Assembly: GCF_013761175.1 (NCBI RefSeq)
Contig: NZ_JACDUR010000002.1
Span: forward strand, 626,816-690,815
Direction of reading: 5' to 3'
From: Nonomuraea soli
GTDB lineage: Bacteria > Actinomycetota > Actinomycetes > Streptosporangiales > Streptosporangiaceae
Length of the DNA: 64,000 bases
The notes below the pieces were generated by a model. The model did no database searches. It saw nothing but the letters and a program-made list of their open reading frames with translations, and was not told the DNA's origin. The position numbers and the translations under genes are program-made. Below are positions 17,275-25,540 of the stretch, one piece after another (positions within the stretch are counted from its first letter, which is position 1; the number at the start of each line of letters is the position of its first letter).

Positions 17275-17400
17275 GGGTCATGGCGCTTGAGGGTCATGGC
17301 GCTTGAGGGTCATGGCGCTTGAGGGTCATGGCGCTTGAGGGTCATGGCGCCTGAGGGTGCGGCGTCTGGGGGTGCGGCGTCTGGGGGTGCGGCGTCTGGG
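17260..17400. repeat. compound tandem repeat of 16-bp and 15-bp units
   Basis: Five exact copies of GGTCATGGCGCTTGAG (17260-17339) are followed by one copy with a single change (17340-17355) and then three exact copies of a 15-base unit GGTGCGGCGTCTGGG (17356-17400). The array lies between the hydrolase stop and the winged-helix gene. Near-perfect identity implies recent slippage or expansion. Confidence 0.95.
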
Positions 17401-17470
17401 GGCCGCGGCACCCCGGTGGCACGGCTGCGCGCGGTGTTTTCGGTCCGCCTATCGACAGGGAGACGATCAC

Positions 17471-18592
17471 GTGGCCTTGACCATGCGGCAGCTCAACCGG
17501 GCGACGCTCGCCCGGCAGCTGCTCCTGAGCCGTGAGCCCCTGCCGGTGCCCGAGGCCGTCCGGCGCGTCGCCGCGCTGCAGGCGCAGGAGGCCGCCTCGC
17601 CGTACCTCGCCCTGTGGACCCGGCTCGCCGGGTTCGACCCCGCCGACCTCGACGCCGCCTTCGCCTCTCGCGAGGTGGTCAAGGCCACGCTGATGCGCAT
17701 CACCCTGCACGCCGTCCACGCCGGCGACTACCCGGCCCTGCACAACGCCATGGTGCCCAGCCTGCGCGGCTCCCGCCTCTACGACCGCCGCTACACCGGC
17801 GCCGGGCTGACCGTCGCCGACGCCGACGCGTTCCTGCCGCACCTGCTCGACTTCGCTGCCACCCCGCGGGTGAAGGCCGAGATGGAGGAGCTGATCCGCG
17901 AGCGCCTGGGCAACGACCAGCCCCGCCTGTGGTGGGCGCTGCGCACCTTCGCGCCGATCCACCACATCCCGACCGGCGGCCCCTGGTCGTTCGGCCCGCG
18001 CGGCTCCTACGCCGCCACCCGCCTGCCGAGCCTGCCCGACGAGAGCAGGCAGGAGTCGGTGCGGTGGCTGGTCCGGCGCTACCTGGAGGCGTTCGGTCCT
18101 GCCTCGGTGCTCGACATCGCGCAGTTCAGCCTGCTGGGCAGGGCGGTGGTCCGCGAGGCGGTGGCGGGCCTCGACACGCTCGAAGGCCCCGGCGGTGCCG
18201 TGCTGTACGACGTGCCCGGCGGCCTGCTGCCCGGCGAGGAGGCGCAGGCGCCCGCCCGGTTCCTGCCCATGTGGGACAGCGTCCTGCTCGCCTACTTCGA
18301 CCGCAGCCGCGTGATCCCGCCCGACCTGCGGCGGCTGGTGATCCGGCAGAACGGCGACGTCCTGCCGGCCCTGCTCGTCGACGGATACGTGGCAGGGGTG
18401 TGGCGGCCCGTCGAGGGCGGCATCGAGGCGACCGCCTTCCGCCCGATCGATGATCGGGGGTGGGCGGAGCTCGAGGCGGAGGCCAAGGCTCTAGTCGCGT
18501 TCCTGGCCGGGCGCGATCCGGCGGTCTACCGCCGCTACGCCCACTGGTGGGGCAAGCTGCCGGAAGGGGAGGTGCGCCTGCTCGGCGGCTGA
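17471..18592 (+). CDS. winged-helix DNA-binding domain protein (HTH_42 / AlkZ-like)
   Basis: A 373-residue protein of the PF06224 family. It begins MALTMRQLNRATLARQLL and continues with LQAQEAASPYLALWTR, then VVKATLMRITLHAV, a family hallmark. The central GSYAATRLPSLPDE and the late FLPMWDSVLLAYFDRSRVIPP are also typical. AlkZ members are DNA glycosylases that unhook crosslinks, but most actinobacterial homologues are untested. I start at GTG 17471 because GGGAGA lies about eight bases upstream; the frame is open farther back through the tandem repeat, which I treat as non-coding. Confidence 0.83.
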   Translation: MALTMRQLNRATLARQLLLSREPLPVPEAVRRVAALQAQEAASPYLALWTRLAGFDPADLDAAFASREVVKATLMRITLHAVHAGDYPALHNAMVPSLRGSRLYDRRYTGAGLTVADADAFLPHLLDFAATPRVKAEMEELIRERLGNDQPRLWWALRTFAPIHHIPTGGPWSFGPRGSYAATRLPSLPDESRQESVRWLVRRYLEAFGPASVLDIAQFSLLGRAVVREAVAGLDTLEGPGGAVLYDVPGGLLPGEEAQAPARFLPMWDSVLLAYFDRSRVIPPDLRRLVIRQNGDVLPALLVDGYVAGVWRPVEGGIEATAFRPIDDRGWAELEAEAKALVAFLAGRDPAVYRRYAHWWGKLPEGEVRLLGG

Positions 18593-18600
18593 TCCGAAGT

Positions 18601-18696
18601 TTTACGAGGGCGGGATGGGCGGGGCTCCGAAGTTTACGAGGGCGGGATGGGCGGGGCTCCGGGGTTTACGAGGGCGGGAGCGGCGGGGCTCCGGAG
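18601..18696. repeat. three tandem 32-bp repeats overlapping the 3' end of a TetR gene
   Basis: Units at 18601-18632, 18633-18664 and 18665-18696 share TTTACGAGGGCGGG and GGGGCTCCG, with few differences in the third unit. The third unit holds the stop codon and last codons of the minus-strand TetR gene, so the array looks like serial duplication of that gene's terminal sequence. Confidence 0.9.
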
Positions 18697-19286
18697 TCGT
18701 GCCGCCCGCCGGCCGTCGACAAGGCGGCCGCGGTGAACGCGCTGACGTGCTCCCGGAGCGCCTCGTGCTCCCCGTCCCCCTCCCCGACCATGATCCGGGC
18801 CAGCTGCGGCAACATCGACGGCAGCAGCGCCAGCCCCGTCAGCACGAACAACGTGCGAGCCGTGCCCGCCGACGGCTCCTGGCCCAGCCCCTCGGCCAGC
18901 GAGGCGTTCTTGCGCCGGCACCGCTCCACCCGGGTCTCCTGCCCGGGCAGCAGTTCCTGCCCGCGATAGTTGAGCGCCTCCCACATCAGCAGCCGCACCA
19001 CCTCGGGATGCTTGTCGTAGTAGGCGCTCAGCCGCGTGACGTAGTCGACCGGATCGGCTCCCGGCAGGGCGATCTGCGCGGTGAGGTCGTCGAGCGCGTC
19101 GGTGATCACCGCGTCGAAGAGCTTCTCCTTGTTGCCGAAATGCCCGTAGATGCGCTCCTTGTTGACTCCTGCCAGCTCGGCGATGCGGTCGACGCGGGCG
19201 CCGGCGATGCCGTGGGCGGCGAACTCGCGCCGGGCGGCGTCGAGGAGGGCGGCGCGGGTGGCGGAGGTGGAGTCCTTGGGCGGCAT
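18666..19286 (-). CDS. TetR-family regulator of a divergent MFS pump
   Basis: A 206-residue repressor with helix-turn-helix VDRIAELAGVNKERIYGHFGNKEKL at about residues 31-55 (seen in two overlapping parts, ending YGHFGN). The ligand domain is unassigned. It is divergent from an MFS transporter, with two CCAACT-type palindromes in between. Its last codons and stop lie in a 32-base repeat, which suggests the C-terminal tail (GGRHDSGAPPLPPS) is a recent addition. Confidence 0.9.
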   Translation of the reverse strand: MPPKDSTSATRAALLDAARREFAAHGIAGARVDRIAELAGVNKERIYGHFGNKEKLFDAVITDALDDLTAQIALPGADPVDYVTRLSAYYDKHPEVVRLLMWEALNYRGQELLPGQETRVERCRRKNASLAEGLGQEPSAGTARTLFVLTGLALLPSMLPQLARIMVGEGDGEHEALREHVSAFTAAALSTAGGRHDSGAPPLPPS

Positions 19287-19304
19287 GAGGCCATCCTAGC
19301 GCTA

Positions 19305-19335
19305 CCAACTAGTTGGTTGACAGCCAACTGGTTGG
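19305..19335. promoter_or_regulatory. paired palindromes, probable TetR operators
   Basis: CCAACTAGTTGG (19305-19316) is a perfect 12-base palindrome. CCAACTGGTTGG (19324-19335) is a near copy 19 bases away, followed by another TTGG. They occupy the 69-base gap between the TetR and MFS start codons, the normal site for control of both. Confidence 0.7.
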
Positions 19336-19355
19336 TTGGCTAGCGTCCGTGAACC

Positions 19356-20543
19356 ATGAAGACCGCCACACATGCGCAACCACGGCACGCCAGAACGGCG
19401 CCGACCCTGATCCTCTTCGTGTTGACCGCCTTGATCGTCTCCGGCCAGCTGTATCTCGTGATCCCCCTCTTGCCGGCCATGGCCGACGGCTGGGGAGGAG
19501 GCGCCGGCGGGCTCACCTGGCTCGTCACCGCCTTCGCGCTCGGGTACGGCGCCGGGTTCCTGCTGTTCGGACCGCTTTCCGACCGGTACGGCCAGCGCCG
19601 GGTACTGACGTGGGGCATGCCCCTGGCCGCCCTGGCCACCGCCTTGGTCGCCGCCAGCCCAGGACCGGAGGCCGCGATCGCCCTGCGCGTGCTGCAGGGA
19701 CTCCTCGTCGCCGTCTTCCCGCCTGTCGGCATGGCCTACCTGGCCACCCGCCTGGACCCGCGCCACCGCACGGTCGCCCTCTCCGCCGTGACCGGCGCCT
19801 TCCTCGCCTCCGCGGTGCTGCTGCAGATCGCCGCCCAGACCCTGAACGGCTTGATCGGCTGGCGTGGCCTGTTCCTGCTGTCGGCCGCCGGACTCGCCGC
19901 GGCGACCGCCGCACTGCCCGCGGTCATGCTCCCCGACGTGCCGCCCACCCGGGCGCGCTCGATCTGGGCCACCTACCGCATCATGCCGTCGCTGCTGGCC
20001 AGCCGTACCCTCGGCCCGCGTTACCTGGCCAGCCTCCTGCTGCTGGCAGGATTCGTGGCGGTCTACACCGGCTTGCAGCTCTCGGGCGTCATGTCGTCAG
20101 CCGAGGAGTTGTTGTGGTTGCGGGCGGCGGGGCTGCCGTCCATGATTCTGGTCCCGCTGCTGATGCCGTTCGTGCGCGACGTGCGGGCGCCTCGCCGCGC
20201 GGTCGTGTTCCTGCTGGCCGCGGGCGTCGCGCTGGCGCTCACCGGATGGATCATGCCGGGCACGGTGGGACTGGCGGTGCTGCTGGCCCTCTACATCGCG
20301 GCGATCACCGCGGGGCTGCCGTCGCTCAACGAGTCCGTCTCGGAGGGCGCCGGGTCGGCGCGCGGAACCGCCATCGCCCTGTTCTCGGCGTCGATCGCGG
20401 CAGGCGGCGCGCTCGGACCGCAGGTCGCGGCGATGTTCCCGGGGTTCGCCTGGCTCATGTACGGCCTGGCGGCGCTCATGGTGACGGCGGCGCTTGCCGT
20501 ACTGGCGACCACGCGCACAGCGGCACCCGCCACGCGGCCCTGA
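19356..20543 (+). CDS. MFS transporter, probable drug efflux
   Basis: A 395-residue membrane protein with about 12 helices. The loop 2-3 motif is GPLSDRYGQRRVL, the MFS motif A. Helix 4 has the arginine typical of the family (ALRVLQGLLVAVFPPVG). The length and lack of large loops suit proton-driven multidrug exporters of the 12-helix group. Being divergent from a TetR gene with shared operators suggests ligand-induced efflux. The cargo is unknown. Confidence 0.9.
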   Translation: MKTATHAQPRHARTAPTLILFVLTALIVSGQLYLVIPLLPAMADGWGGGAGGLTWLVTAFALGYGAGFLLFGPLSDRYGQRRVLTWGMPLAALATALVAASPGPEAAIALRVLQGLLVAVFPPVGMAYLATRLDPRHRTVALSAVTGAFLASAVLLQIAAQTLNGLIGWRGLFLLSAAGLAAATAALPAVMLPDVPPTRARSIWATYRIMPSLLASRTLGPRYLASLLLLAGFVAVYTGLQLSGVMSSAEELLWLRAAGLPSMILVPLLMPFVRDVRAPRRAVVFLLAAGVALALTGWIMPGTVGLAVLLALYIAAITAGLPSLNESVSEGAGSARGTAIALFSASIAAGGALGPQVAAMFPGFAWLMYGLAALMVTAALAVLATTRTAAPATRP

Positions 20544-20545
20544 CC

Positions 20546-21655
20546 TCATCGCGGCGGCTTCACCAGCCCGCCAAGCGTCAGATCGGCCTTCTCTCCGGGC
20601 TCGTCCCGTGCGACCAGCCCGGAGAGGTCGATCCCGGCGGAGCCGAGCGCGCGCCCGAGCGGGTTGAGCGGCTCCAGCAGCGGCTCGCACTGCGAAGGCG
20701 GCGTGCCGAGCGAGTAGGCCAGCGAGCACAACCACATCGCCATGTCGTCGGTCTGGCCGTTGAGATCGATCCGCGCCCGGAACGTCCCCGATCGCGGATC
20801 GTAGGCGTTGCTCGCGTTGTTGATCGCCAGCGGCGCCGTACTCAGAAAGGCCTCGATCGAACGGCGATGCCTGGCCAGCAGCCCCGTGATCCTCGACAGA
20901 TCCTTCACGTTCGCCCTGATCTCACCACGGTTGTCCTCGACGAACCCGGCCACCCGCGTCAGCGTGCCCGACAGGGCCACCAGCATGGCGCGCAACTCCT
21001 CGCGATCGCCCTCGAGCTGCCCCGACACCGCGGCCAGATCTCCCATGAACCGGCGGATCCCGGCGTCGTCGCGCGCCATCGTCTCGGTGATCGCCGCCAG
21101 GTTGCGCACGGTCTGCCCGAACTCGTCCCGCCCGGCTGTCAGCGCCTCCGCCGCCAGCGCGAGCCCTTGAACGGTCTCGGCGGCCTTGCCTCCCTGGCCC
21201 TCGAACGTCTCGGCCGAAACCCCCAGCAACCCGGCGAGCGCCCCGCCACTGCCCGGCCCCAGCGCCCGCGCCAGCTCGTCGAAGGCGGCCATCGCCTCGT
21301 CGATCTCCACCGGCACCCGGGTCCGCCTGACCGTTCCGCCGTCGGCCAGCACCGGCCCCGAGGTGTACGGCGGAGCCAGCTGCACGTAACGGTCGGCCAC
21401 CACGGACCTGGCCACCAGCACCGCCTCGGCATCGGCGGGCACCTTGCCGTCGTACTCCATCACGACCCGCACCCGCGTCCCCATCGGCGCCACCTCGGCC
21501 ACCCGGCCCACCTTCACGCCGAGCACCCGCACGTCGGAGCCCGGATACAGGCCCACCGCACTGTCGAACCAGGCCGTCGCCCGCGTGGCGTCGTGACCCG
21601 GCAGCAGCAGGAATCCGGCTGCCAGGGCGAGCAGGGCGACGATCGAGCGCTTCAT
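20546..21655 (-). CDS. orphan MCE-family protein (MlaD domain)
   Basis: A 369-residue protein with an N-terminal membrane anchor (MKRSIVALLALAAGFLLLPG) and an MCE/MlaD domain at about residues 35-110 (VGLYPGSDVRVLGVKVGRV and VARSVVADRYVQL). An alpha-helical stretch up to about residue 290 follows, which in this family forms a tunnel for lipids. A disulfide is possible between the two late cysteines. Actinobacterial Mce proteins normally occur as six genes with two YrbE permeases; none of those are present here. It is divergent from an acyl-CoA dehydrogenase gene. Confidence 0.85.
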   Translation of the reverse strand: MKRSIVALLALAAGFLLLPGHDATRATAWFDSAVGLYPGSDVRVLGVKVGRVAEVAPMGTRVRVVMEYDGKVPADAEAVLVARSVVADRYVQLAPPYTSGPVLADGGTVRRTRVPVEIDEAMAAFDELARALGPGSGGALAGLLGVSAETFEGQGGKAAETVQGLALAAEALTAGRDEFGQTVRNLAAITETMARDDAGIRRFMGDLAAVSGQLEGDREELRAMLVALSGTLTRVAGFVEDNRGEIRANVKDLSRITGLLARHRRSIEAFLSTAPLAINNASNAYDPRSGTFRARIDLNGQTDDMAMWLCSLAYSLGTPPSQCEPLLEPLNPLGRALGSAGIDLSGLVARDEPGEKADLTLGGLVKPPR

Positions 21656-21697
21656 GAGTGACGGCCATGTTACTCACAGCAAGGCTTCTCCGGGGCT

Positions 21698-21732
21698 CCT
21701 ACCGGCCGGTAGGGTGTTACCCGAAGTAACAC
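21698..21732. promoter_or_regulatory. two adjacent inverted repeats between MCE and acyl-CoA dehydrogenase genes
   Basis: CCTACCGGCCGGTAGG (21698-21713) is a perfect 16-base palindrome. Directly after it, GTGTTAC-CCGAA-GTAACAC (21714-21732) has perfect 7-base arms. Both lie 15-50 bases upstream of the dehydrogenase start and could bind one or two repressors. No regulator gene is adjacent. Confidence 0.6.
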
Positions 21733-21747
21733 GTGAGGAGTCCCCCC

Positions 21748-22956
21748 ATGACCGGCTTCAACCCGGAACTCAGCGCCGACGTCATCGAGGTCCGCGATTG
21801 GGTGCGCACCTTCGCCCGCGACGTGATCCGCCCCGCCGGCGCCGAATGGGACGAACGCGAAGAGACCCCGTGGCCCGTCATCCAGGAAGCGGCCAAGATC
21901 GGGCTCTACTCGCTCGACTTCTTCGCCACCCAGTGGTTCGAGCCCTCGGGCCTGGCGCTGCCGGTCGCCTTCGAGGAGATCTTCTGGGGCGACGCCGGGA
22001 TCGGCCTGTCCATCGTCGGCACCGGCCTGGCCGCCGCGGCCCTGTCCGCGAACGGCACCAACGAGCAGATGGGGGAGTGGCTGCCGCGCATGTTCGGCAC
22101 CCCCGACGACGTGAAGCTCGGAGCCTTCTGCGCCTCGGAACCCGACTCCGGATCGGATGTCGGCGCCATCCGGACGCGTGCCGTACGAGACGGCTCCGAC
22201 TGGGTGCTCAACGGCGTCAAGACCTGGGCCACCAACGGCGGCATCGCCGAGGTCCACGTGGTCGTGGCCTCGGTCGACCCGTCGCTCGGCACCCGCGGGC
22301 AGGCGACCTTCGTCATCCCGCCCGGCACGCCCGGACTCTCGATGGGACAGAAGTTCCGCAAACACGGCATCCGCGCCTCCCACACGGCCGAGGTCGTCCT
22401 CGAAGACGTCCGGGTGCCCGAATCATGCCTGCTCGGCGGCCCCGACAAGCTCGAAGCACGCCTCGCCCGCGCCCGCGCCGGCGAACGCACCGGCCACCAG
22501 GCGGCCATGCGCACCTTCGAGACCACCCGCCCCTCCGTCGCCGCCATGGCCGTCGGCATCGCCCGCGCCGCCTTCGAGTACGCCCGCGACTACGCCAGGG
22601 AGCGCGAGCAGTTCGGCCGCAAGATCGGCGAGAACCAGGCCATCGCCTTCCTCCTGGCCGACATGGCGACGCGCGTGGACGTGGCACGGCTGCTGACGTG
22701 GCGGGCGGCCTGGATGGCGCGCAACGGGCGGCAGTTCGACCAGGCGGAGGGGTCGATGTCGAAGCTGGTGGCGGGGGAGACGGCGGTGTGGGTGACGGAG
22801 CAGGCTGTGCAGATCCTGGGTGGGGCGGGGTATACGCGGGAGCATCCGGTGGAGAGGTTTCATCGGGATGCGAAGATTTACACCATTTTCGAGGGGACGT
22901 CGGAGATTCAGCGGTTGATCATCGGGCGTGCGGTCACCGGGCTGCAGGTTCGCTGA
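21748..22956 (+). CDS. acyl-CoA dehydrogenase
   Basis: A 402-residue FAD enzyme that forms 2-enoyl-CoA from acyl-CoA. The substrate-side motif is LGAFCASEPDSGSD, the FAD segment is WVLNGVKTWATNGG, and the C-terminal TIFEGTSEIQRLIIGRA carries the catalytic Glu of the short-chain class. The ATG is preceded by GAGGAG at seven bases. Third codon positions become less G/C-rich near its end, coinciding with the boundary of the next region. Its partner redox protein (ETF) is not in the window. Confidence 0.93.
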   Translation: MTGFNPELSADVIEVRDWVRTFARDVIRPAGAEWDEREETPWPVIQEAAKIGLYSLDFFATQWFEPSGLALPVAFEEIFWGDAGIGLSIVGTGLAAAALSANGTNEQMGEWLPRMFGTPDDVKLGAFCASEPDSGSDVGAIRTRAVRDGSDWVLNGVKTWATNGGIAEVHVVVASVDPSLGTRGQATFVIPPGTPGLSMGQKFRKHGIRASHTAEVVLEDVRVPESCLLGGPDKLEARLARARAGERTGHQAAMRTFETTRPSVAAMAVGIARAAFEYARDYAREREQFGRKIGENQAIAFLLADMATRVDVARLLTWRAAWMARNGRQFDQAEGSMSKLVAGETAVWVTEQAVQILGGAGYTREHPVERFHRDAKIYTIFEGTSEIQRLIIGRAVTGLQVR

Positions 22957-23178
22957 AGATGTCCGTTTTCCGGAAGGCGTCTTTGAAGTTCTGGTCCGTG
23001 GCTGGTCCGTGACTGTCACGGGTGGGGAAGGCTCGGGGTCCGGAGCCGCCCGGCGTGTGACGACAGAGAGTGACAGGGGTGGCCTACCGTGTACCGGGGC
23101 TGAGTCCCAGGCTCGTAGACGGGTTGGACGGGTCATATCGGGTCGAAGAGGCCGATTGGGGCATGGAACGATGGGCGT

Positions 23179-24714
23179 GTGAGGGGCATCAAGCAAGGGT
23201 TCAAGCAGGTCAACGCGCCCGATGATCTGCTTGTTGACTCGATCGCACGGCTGGTCCTGCCGAGTGCCCGAGGGCACCGCTACGCCAGCGACGACCTGGC
23301 TCGCGCCTTGTTCAGCGTGGTCTCCGATGCTGCGCCGGCAGGGGAGGCTCTCGATGTCCTGTCGGCGGCGGGGCCACGCCTGTGGATCGAGCTGGACGCG
23401 GCGATGCGACCGTGGCTGTTCGAATATGGCGATCCGCGTATCACGCGTGCGCCCGCCGTACACGAGATGTCCAACCCGCTCGCGGTCGCGCTCGCGGCTT
23501 GTTCGACCGACGGTCGCGTGCGGGAGAAGGCGGTCGGGCATCCGCTCATGATCTCGGATGCGCGCCTGGCGTCCGTCCTGGCTGTCCGGGCCGTTGACTG
23601 GGCGCCAGCCGTACAGCGCAAGGCACTGAAGGTGCTGTCGGAGGTCCTGGCTCGACCCGACGCGGCTGTGCTGGAGGCGGTGGTGCCGGTGACGGTGCGG
23701 CTCGCGGACCGGCGGCGCGCCGATGAAGCTGTGAAGCTGATCCGGCAGGCGCTGCTGCGGGCCGACGACGAGACGCTGAGCGCCGTACGGCGATGCGAAG
23801 ACCTGCGCGGGCGGCGGTTCGCCTTCGAGGTGTCTCTTGCCGGTGGACGGATGGATGAGCGGCAGCTCGCCGACGCGGCGCTGGGCGAGTCCGACACCGT
23901 CTCCCGGGCCCGGTGCGCCGAGGCGCTGGCCGAGCGGGCGATCGTCGACAACCGGCCGGAACTGGTCGAGGAACTCCTGGGGGCAGGTTCGGCGCGGGTG
24001 CGCGTGCAGGCGATGACGACTTTGGTACGGCTGGGCCGCGCCGAGGCAGGACCTCGCTTTCTGGCCGATTCGGCGTCCATGACGCGGCTGATCGCGCAGT
24101 GGGCGGTTCGCCAAGCGGGCGATGACCCGGCTGAGCGCTACCGGCGGCAGTTGGCGTCACCTCCGGGCCTGGGCGCACGAGGGCTGCTGGCCGGGCTCGG
24201 CGACTGTGGCTCGACCGCGGATGCCGATCTGGTGCTGCCGTATCTGCGTGACCCGAGGCCGCGGGTCCGGGCGGAGGCGGTGCGCACGCTGCGAAGGTTG
24301 GGGGCGCAGACGGACCTCAGCGGGCTGCTGGAGGATCCGGCGCCGGTGGTGGTCCGCCACGTCGTCGACGCGGTGCGCGCGGCCGGGCCGGGAGTGCCGG
24401 TGGAGCGGCTGTGGGTCCTGCTCGGGCCGGACCGGCCCTCTCATGTACGGCAGGCCGCGCACCGGCTGCTCGTCGCCCGTGACGTGTGGACCCGGATCCG
24501 GGCGGACCTTTCCCTGGCCACCGACGAGGACGAGGTGCTGAGGCGGCGCGCGCGCACCGATCTGGATGTCTGGCGGGTGCGAGACTCGGCGACCACTTAC
24601 CAAAGGTGCTCTGATGAGCAGCGGATTGGGCTGCTCGATCTGCTGGAACGCGCTGAGCCGGCGGTGGAGGAGCGTACGGCGCGCGCACTACGCTGGCGGT
24701 TGTCTGGGTCCTGA
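23179..24714 (+). CDS. HEAT-repeat-like helical protein, unknown function
   Basis: A 511-residue protein made of repeated helical pairs. Units such as DPRPRVRAEAVRTLRRLGAQ and DPAPVVVRHVVDAVRAAG near residues 350-400 are HEAT/PBS-lyase-like, and the N-terminal part has looser repeats. There is no enzyme motif, signal peptide or membrane helix, so it is probably a cytoplasmic scaffold. It starts at GTG. Codons ending in T or A are more common than in genes on either side, which suggests acquisition by transfer. The next gene starts 34 bases later. Confidence 0.7.
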   Translation: MRGIKQGFKQVNAPDDLLVDSIARLVLPSARGHRYASDDLARALFSVVSDAAPAGEALDVLSAAGPRLWIELDAAMRPWLFEYGDPRITRAPAVHEMSNPLAVALAACSTDGRVREKAVGHPLMISDARLASVLAVRAVDWAPAVQRKALKVLSEVLARPDAAVLEAVVPVTVRLADRRRADEAVKLIRQALLRADDETLSAVRRCEDLRGRRFAFEVSLAGGRMDERQLADAALGESDTVSRARCAEALAERAIVDNRPELVEELLGAGSARVRVQAMTTLVRLGRAEAGPRFLADSASMTRLIAQWAVRQAGDDPAERYRRQLASPPGLGARGLLAGLGDCGSTADADLVLPYLRDPRPRVRAEAVRTLRRLGAQTDLSGLLEDPAPVVVRHVVDAVRAAGPGVPVERLWVLLGPDRPSHVRQAAHRLLVARDVWTRIRADLSLATDEDEVLRRRARTDLDVWRVRDSATTYQRCSDEQRIGLLDLLERAEPAVEERTARALRWRLSGS

Positions 24715-24748
24715 TCGCCTCTGAACTCAACACGGATAGGCTTCCACC

Positions 24749-25462
24749 GTGCGATCGGCGATCGAACTCCGGGAACGCTGGCTTGAGACCGTTCCCCTGA
24801 TTCTGGTGCGCGCGGGCATGTACGCCTGTGACGGCCGGGAGATGGAGACGGTGAGTCGGACTCTCCTGGAGAACCTCTGCTTCGTTGATGAGCGGGAGGA
24901 CGAGTGCGCCGCCGTCAGTCGGATGCTCGGCGCTCGGTATGGAAAGTACGGCGTTCAGGGTCCGTTCGCGGCGATGTTCGGGGCCGGCAGCAGATGCGTT
25001 GAGGAGGTGGCCTCGGTCTACGCCGAGCAGTTCCACCGGCTTGGATTTCTCCAGGTGACGCGCAGGCTTGACGCGGGCCCTTGGGCAGACCTGCTCGGTA
25101 TGGTTCAGAACCGGTGGGCGGGGCGGGATCTCCGGCTCAGCGAGATCCAAGGCTCCTTCGGGACACCGGGGCTCATAGTCGGCAAGCGCATCCTCTGTTA
25201 CGTGTCGGCCAAGGGCGACTGGGCGTTCTTCGACTGCTGGGACGACCCTCCGAAGCGTTATGTTGCGGGCGAGGGAACCTACGAGTCCCTCGGGGAGGAC
25301 GATCCGCTGGTCCGGTCGATCCGCATTCCGGCCGCCGATTTCGAGAGCGGCCTCGTCCTCACCCTGTACGGCAAGGTCCTGAGGTGGGGAACCGGCTGGT
25401 GGATCCACCAGCCGAGCACTGACGATCCTTCGACCGAACTGGCCCCAACGAAACGGGACTGA
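24749..25462 (+). CDS. conserved-looking protein of unknown function
   Basis: A 237-residue soluble protein beginning MRSAIELRERWLETVPLILV. The first half is helical (VSRTLLENLCFVDEREDE), and the second half looks beta-rich (IVGKRILCYVSAKGDWAFFDCWDD, here in two overlapping parts). I see no catalytic motif and recognise no family. It follows the HEAT-repeat gene by 34 bases and is convergent with the Lon-WD40 gene. Confidence 0.55.
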   Translation: MRSAIELRERWLETVPLILVRAGMYACDGREMETVSRTLLENLCFVDEREDECAAVSRMLGARYGKYGVQGPFAAMFGAGSRCVEEVASVYAEQFHRLGFLQVTRRLDAGPWADLLGMVQNRWAGRDLRLSEIQGSFGTPGLIVGKRILCYVSAKGDWAFFDCWDDPPKRYVAGEGTYESLGEDDPLVRSIRIPAADFESGLVLTLYGKVLRWGTGWWIHQPSTDDPSTELAPTKRD

Positions 25463-25477
25463 AGAACCTCCTCCCTG

Positions 25478-25496
25478 GGACGCGCGCAACGCGTCC
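25478..25496. terminator. hairpin between convergent genes
   Basis: GGACGCG and CGCGTCC pair perfectly around CGCAA, 16 bases past the stop of the plus-strand gene and 45 bases past that of the minus-strand gene. ACCTCCTC upstream and GAGGAGGT downstream could pair around it to extend the stem. It may end both transcripts. Confidence 0.45.
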
Positions 25497-25540
25497 ATCG
25501 GGCGGCAGCTCGTCGTCGGGTGAGGAGGTGGGCCTCAGAC

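Noticed and set aside
17260-17400. Tandem repeats considered as a CRISPR array.
   Set aside because: Units are directly adjacent without spacers, are 15-16 bases long, and no cas genes are nearby.
18601-18696. Three 32-bp repeats considered as CRISPR or an origin iteron.
   Set aside because: There are no spacers, no replication gene, and the third copy codes for the TetR tail.
22423-24114. A 563-residue minus-strand frame opposite the acyl-CoA dehydrogenase and HEAT-repeat genes.
   Set aside because: Composition is that of an antisense shadow, and the dehydrogenase active-site motif is intact on the other strand.
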